A stretch of 8,015 nucleotides of DNA. Origin: Mollicutes bacterium. GTDB lineage: Bacteria; Bacillota_I; Bacilli_A; RF39; UBA660. The notes below the pieces were generated by a model, which was given only the letters and a program-made list of their open reading frames with translations, had not been told where the DNA came from and ran no database searches. Positions 6,844-8,015 of this stretch are shown here, one piece after another. Both the position numbers and the translations under genes were made by a program. Position 1 is the first letter of the stretch; each line of letters starts with the position of its first letter. The DNA lies in NCBI GenBank assembly GCA_012841465.1, contig DUUS01000073.1:1-8015 (forward strand), written 5' to 3'.

Positions 6844-6883
6844 AAAAAAACATTACTAAATACAAAAAGACTTAGTAATGTTT
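6844..6883 (-). terminator. Attenuator terminator just upstream of pyrB
   Basis: The perfect stem AAACATTACTAA (6883-6872) pairs with TTAGTAATGTTT (6859-6848), with a 12-nt loop rich in T (GTCTTTTTGTAT) and a T7 tract (6850-6844). It ends only about ten bases before the pyrB start and sits between the pyr promoter and its gene, so it can only make sense as an attenuator. The 13-codon leader ORF ends exactly at the inner edge of the 5' arm. No PyrR-binding consensus is seen in the leader. Confidence 0.85.
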
Positions 6884-6913
6884 GAATTCAATTAAATTAT
6901 TTTGGTTTTTCAT
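6872..6913 (-). CDS. Putative pyrBI leader peptide, 13 residues
   Basis: Short reading frame MKNQNNLIEFKHY in the pyr leader, starting at ATG 6913-6911 with stop TAA at 6874-6872. The upstream GGTTGTGA matches six of eight bases of GGAGGTGA, a modest ribosome site. Its last codons form the 5' arm of the attenuator, so a ribosome finishing it would cover that arm and block the terminator. In E. coli pyrBI, a translated leader peptide overlapping the attenuator does this when UTP is low and polymerase pauses in U-rich RNA; here the U-rich pause stretch would be the hairpin loop. A 6-bp TTGGTT/AACCAA pairing could enclose the start codon. Function inferred from layout only; such a short frame can arise by chance. 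Confidence 0.5.
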   Translation of the reverse strand: MKNQNNLIEFKHY

Positions 6914-6936
6914 AAATTCACAACCAATCTTTAATC

Positions 6937-6965
6937 ATTATACAAAAGAATATATGGAATTGCAA
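6937..6965 (-). promoter_or_regulatory. pyrBI promoter
   Basis: TTGCAA (6965-6960), 17-bp spacer, perfect TATAAT (6942-6937), with the start near 6930. It gives a leader of about 98 nt before pyrB, holding the leader ORF and attenuator. Confidence 0.9.
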
Positions 6966-7054
6966 ATTAAAATTTTATAATATAATAAACTGAAGTTTTT
7001 CACAAAATGCTGTTACAAATTCAAAGATAAGTATTACTGTTTTTTGATTAATCT

Positions 7055-7081
7055 ACACTAAAAATCCTTGTTTCCAAGAAC
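7055..7081 (-). terminator. Possible weak terminator downstream of the decayed surface-protein fragment
   Basis: A short stem TTCTTG/CAAGGA (one G-U pair) closed by a GAAA tetraloop is followed by TTTTTAG on the minus strand. It lies after the remnant and before the pyr promoter. The stem is only six pairs, so the call is weak. Confidence 0.35.
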
Positions 7082-7111
7082 AAATAAACTTCTATAAGTA
7101 TTGCTATGATA

Positions 7112-7245
7112 TTTATTATAATCTAGGAAGTTCTGTGAGCTCCACGCGAGTTAGTTGCTTTTTGTTATTCTTGTTGCCATTGTTGAACACATTCCATGGA
7201 TAGGCAGAACCAGAAAAACGGGCAGGGCTTTTATTAAAATTTTAC
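7112..7245 (-). pseudogene. Decayed fragment related to the 3' end of the adjacent surface-protein gene
   Basis: The stretch 7191-7230 matches 7560-7599 of the intact gene at 38 of 40 bases; on the minus strand it reads SPARFSGSAYPWNV in both. Beyond it, similarity continues with changes. An in-frame loss of two codons turns VSGSGYLNNNN into VFNNGNKNN, then a frameshift occurs near CGCGTGGAG. The segment coding the conserved (R)GVLNLNSNTEISGTGT tail is mostly deleted before a last match around AGAACTTCCTAGATTATAATAAAT, compared with GGAACTTCTTCTGATCCATATAAAGTAAT. No start codon or body of the gene is found to the right (7246-7345 shows no similarity), so this is a truncated, non-functional relative left by duplication or recombination. 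Boundaries are approximate. Confidence 0.75.
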
Positions 7246-7350
7246 CAAAGAGATCTACATCTCTCTTAATCAATATATCATACTTATTTTATTATTCAAC
7301 TGCTCACATTTACACTTTTTTGGAAAGTAACAAAATTACGGTTTTTAATT
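7246..7350. other. Unassigned AT-rich spacer
   Basis: No credible coding frame, promoter or terminator seen. The only structure is a small AGAGAT-CTAC-ATCTCT inverted repeat near 7250-7266. It separates the decayed fragment from the GC-rich hairpin pair. Confidence 0.5.
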
Positions 7351-7371
7351 TTTTGCGGCCTTGCCGCAAAA
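7351..7371. repeat. GC-rich inverted repeat (hairpin A)
   Basis: TTTTGCGGC-CTT-GCCGCAAAA, a perfect 9-bp stem with a 3-nt loop in otherwise very AT-rich DNA. Neither strand has a T-tract directly after the stem beyond the stem's own A/T pairs, so by itself it is not a standard terminator on either strand. Confidence 0.7.
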
Positions 7372-7375
7372 CCAT

Positions 7376-7406
7376 CCCGCCAAGGGTTTGGCGGGTTTTT
7401 CTTTTT
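7376..7406 (+). terminator. Strong plus-strand intrinsic terminator with no evident gene
   Basis: The stem CCCGCCAA (7376-7383) pairs with TTGGCGGG (7388-7395) around a GGGT loop, followed by TTTTTCTTTTT (7396-7406). On the minus strand the same stem is followed only by GATGGTTTT, so it would be a poor terminator for the surface-protein gene there. No plus-strand gene precedes it in the window after the LemA gene at 5481. Confidence 0.85.
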
Positions 7407-7424
7407 GATTAATTTTAGCTTTCT

Positions 7425-8015
7425 CTAAATTACTTTATATGGATCAGAAGAAGTTCCGGTTCCACTTATTTCTGTGTTTGAGTTCAGATTCAGAACTCCA
7501 CGCGCCCCGCGGGAAATCGCAGCATGGTTATTGTTGTTGAGGTAGCCACTGCCGCTCACATTCCATGGATAGGCAGACCCAGAAAAACGAGCAGGGCTTA
7601 TTAGCCAGTAATTTTGTTCTGTATACAAATAATTAGTGTTATTAGTGGCATTATATCGAAGCCCAGCTAAAGAGGCCTCATCGGCTGTTAAAAGGGCTAT
7701 CGGGTAGGTTAGAGCTCCGTTACCTCGGTCGGTATCTAATACGGTAAAGCGGTCGTTTGGATTAGTACATTTTAAACTTGGAGTTCTATTTGTTTGAAGT
7801 TTATTATATGGAGCGTAATAGGTTTCTACTCCCCCGAAGCCATCGCCACTATGAATTGAGCGATCAGCGCAGAATATGGTGTCGGATAGATATCCTTCAT
7901 ATCTTGTTCCTTTTATATTGTTTTCATACCAAGTATCAAGTACGGTTTTAATAGTACTATCTTCTTGATTTTTATGAGCAGCTTCGGGACTTGTACTATA
8001 TGTTCCATACATATA
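7425..8015 (-). CDS. Repetitive-family surface protein, C-terminal part
   Basis: The last 196 residues are visible; the frame stays open through the right edge, so the real start lies outside. The sequence has the look of a widespread uncharacterised Bacillota surface or pilin-associated family. DSTIKTVLDTWYENN is followed by YLSDTIFCADRSI, TPSLKC..NDRFT, GNGALTYPIALLTADEASLAG, YLYTEQNYWLISPARF, and a final RGVLNLNSNTEISGTGTSSDPYKV (compare the DUF6273-like ending VI.L.....I..G.GT..NPY.I). Two cysteines (visible residues 49 and 83) could form a disulfide. Ser/Thr/Asn/Tyr-rich composition suggests an extracellular beta domain. G+C is visibly higher than in neighbouring genes (about half in 7681-7740). 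Stop is TAG. Function unknown; family recognised from memory of pattern, not a search. Confidence 0.75.
   Translation of the reverse strand, partial: YMYGTYSTSPEAAHKNQEDSTIKTVLDTWYENNIKGTRYEGYLSDTIFCADRSIHSGDGFGGVETYYAPYNKLQTNRTPSLKCTNPNDRFTVLDTDRGNGALTYPIALLTADEASLAGLRYNATNNTNYLYTEQNYWLISPARFSGSAYPWNVSGSGYLNNNNHAAISRGARGVLNLNSNTEISGTGTSSDPYKVI

Noticed and set aside
6833..6865. TTG (6865) or ATG (6853) as pyrB start
   Set aside because: Both lie within the terminator stem or its poly-T. The protein from 6832 has the expected length and numbering of active-site residues.
6866..6936. PyrR-binding loop in the pyr leader
   Set aside because: No match to the conserved ARUCCNGNGAGGYU-type motif was seen; the visible structure is a leader ORF plus simple terminator.
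7155..7412. Plus-strand 85-residue reading frame starting with TTG
   Set aside because: It is antisense to the decayed surface-protein fragment, runs through both GC-rich hairpins including the terminator, and has no ribosome site or recognisable domain.
1..8015. Recoded TGA (Mollicute-type code)
   Set aside because: TGA ends pyrB and the ASCH gene at the expected places and Trp is encoded by TGG.
1..8015. CRISPR array, transposase, integrase, tRNA or rRNA gene
   Set aside because: No regularly spaced direct repeats, no recombinase or transposase frame, and no tRNA-like or rRNA sequence were found on either strand.

Overview
The window looks like a chromosomal stretch from a low-GC Bacillota, most likely one of the uncultured gut Bacilli related to Mollicutes. 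The pointers are strongly AT-rich coding, near-consensus sigma-A promoters (TTGACT/TTGCTT/TTGCAA with 17-bp spacers and TATAAT-like -10s), strong GGAGG ribosome sites, a T-box riboswitch, and short surface proteins with SipW-type or DUF6273-like features. TGA is used as a stop (pyrB, the ASCH gene) and TGG for Trp, so the genetic code is the standard bacterial one. The taxonomic placement is inference.

Layout, left to right. (1) The 5' part of pheS (minus) lies behind a complete Phe-specific T-box leader with its own promoter. (2) Between that promoter and the next gene is a compact promoter / hairpin / hairpin-terminator unit that could encode a ~73-nt structured small RNA. (3) A DcuC/YfcC-type membrane carrier (minus) has its own extended -10 promoter. 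(4) A small TasA/camelysin-like secreted protein with a SipW-type signal sits directly behind lysS (both minus) and ends in a strong terminator. (5) Divergent from lysS, on the plus strand, are an ASCH-domain protein and a LemA-family membrane protein. (6) Convergent with these is the pyrB-pyrI operon (minus), the catalytic and regulatory chains of aspartate carbamoyltransferase. It is preceded by an ideal promoter, a 13-codon leader peptide and an intrinsic terminator just upstream of the pyrB ribosome site, an arrangement resembling the UTP-sensitive attenuator of enterobacterial pyrBI. (7) The right end carries the C-terminal 196 residues of a repetitive-family surface protein (minus), noticeably richer in G+C than its neighbours. 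A decayed, truncated relative of its 3' end lies downstream, separated from it by two GC-rich hairpins, one of them a plus-strand terminator with no obvious gene to serve.

Two aminoacyl-tRNA synthetase genes and the first committed step of pyrimidine synthesis make up the housekeeping content. The most interesting parts are regulatory RNA: the T-box (specifier UUC and acceptor-pairing UGGU both fit tRNA-Phe), the putative pyr attenuator with leader peptide, and the tandem-hairpin RNA. The right-hand end shows duplication and decay of a surface-protein family.
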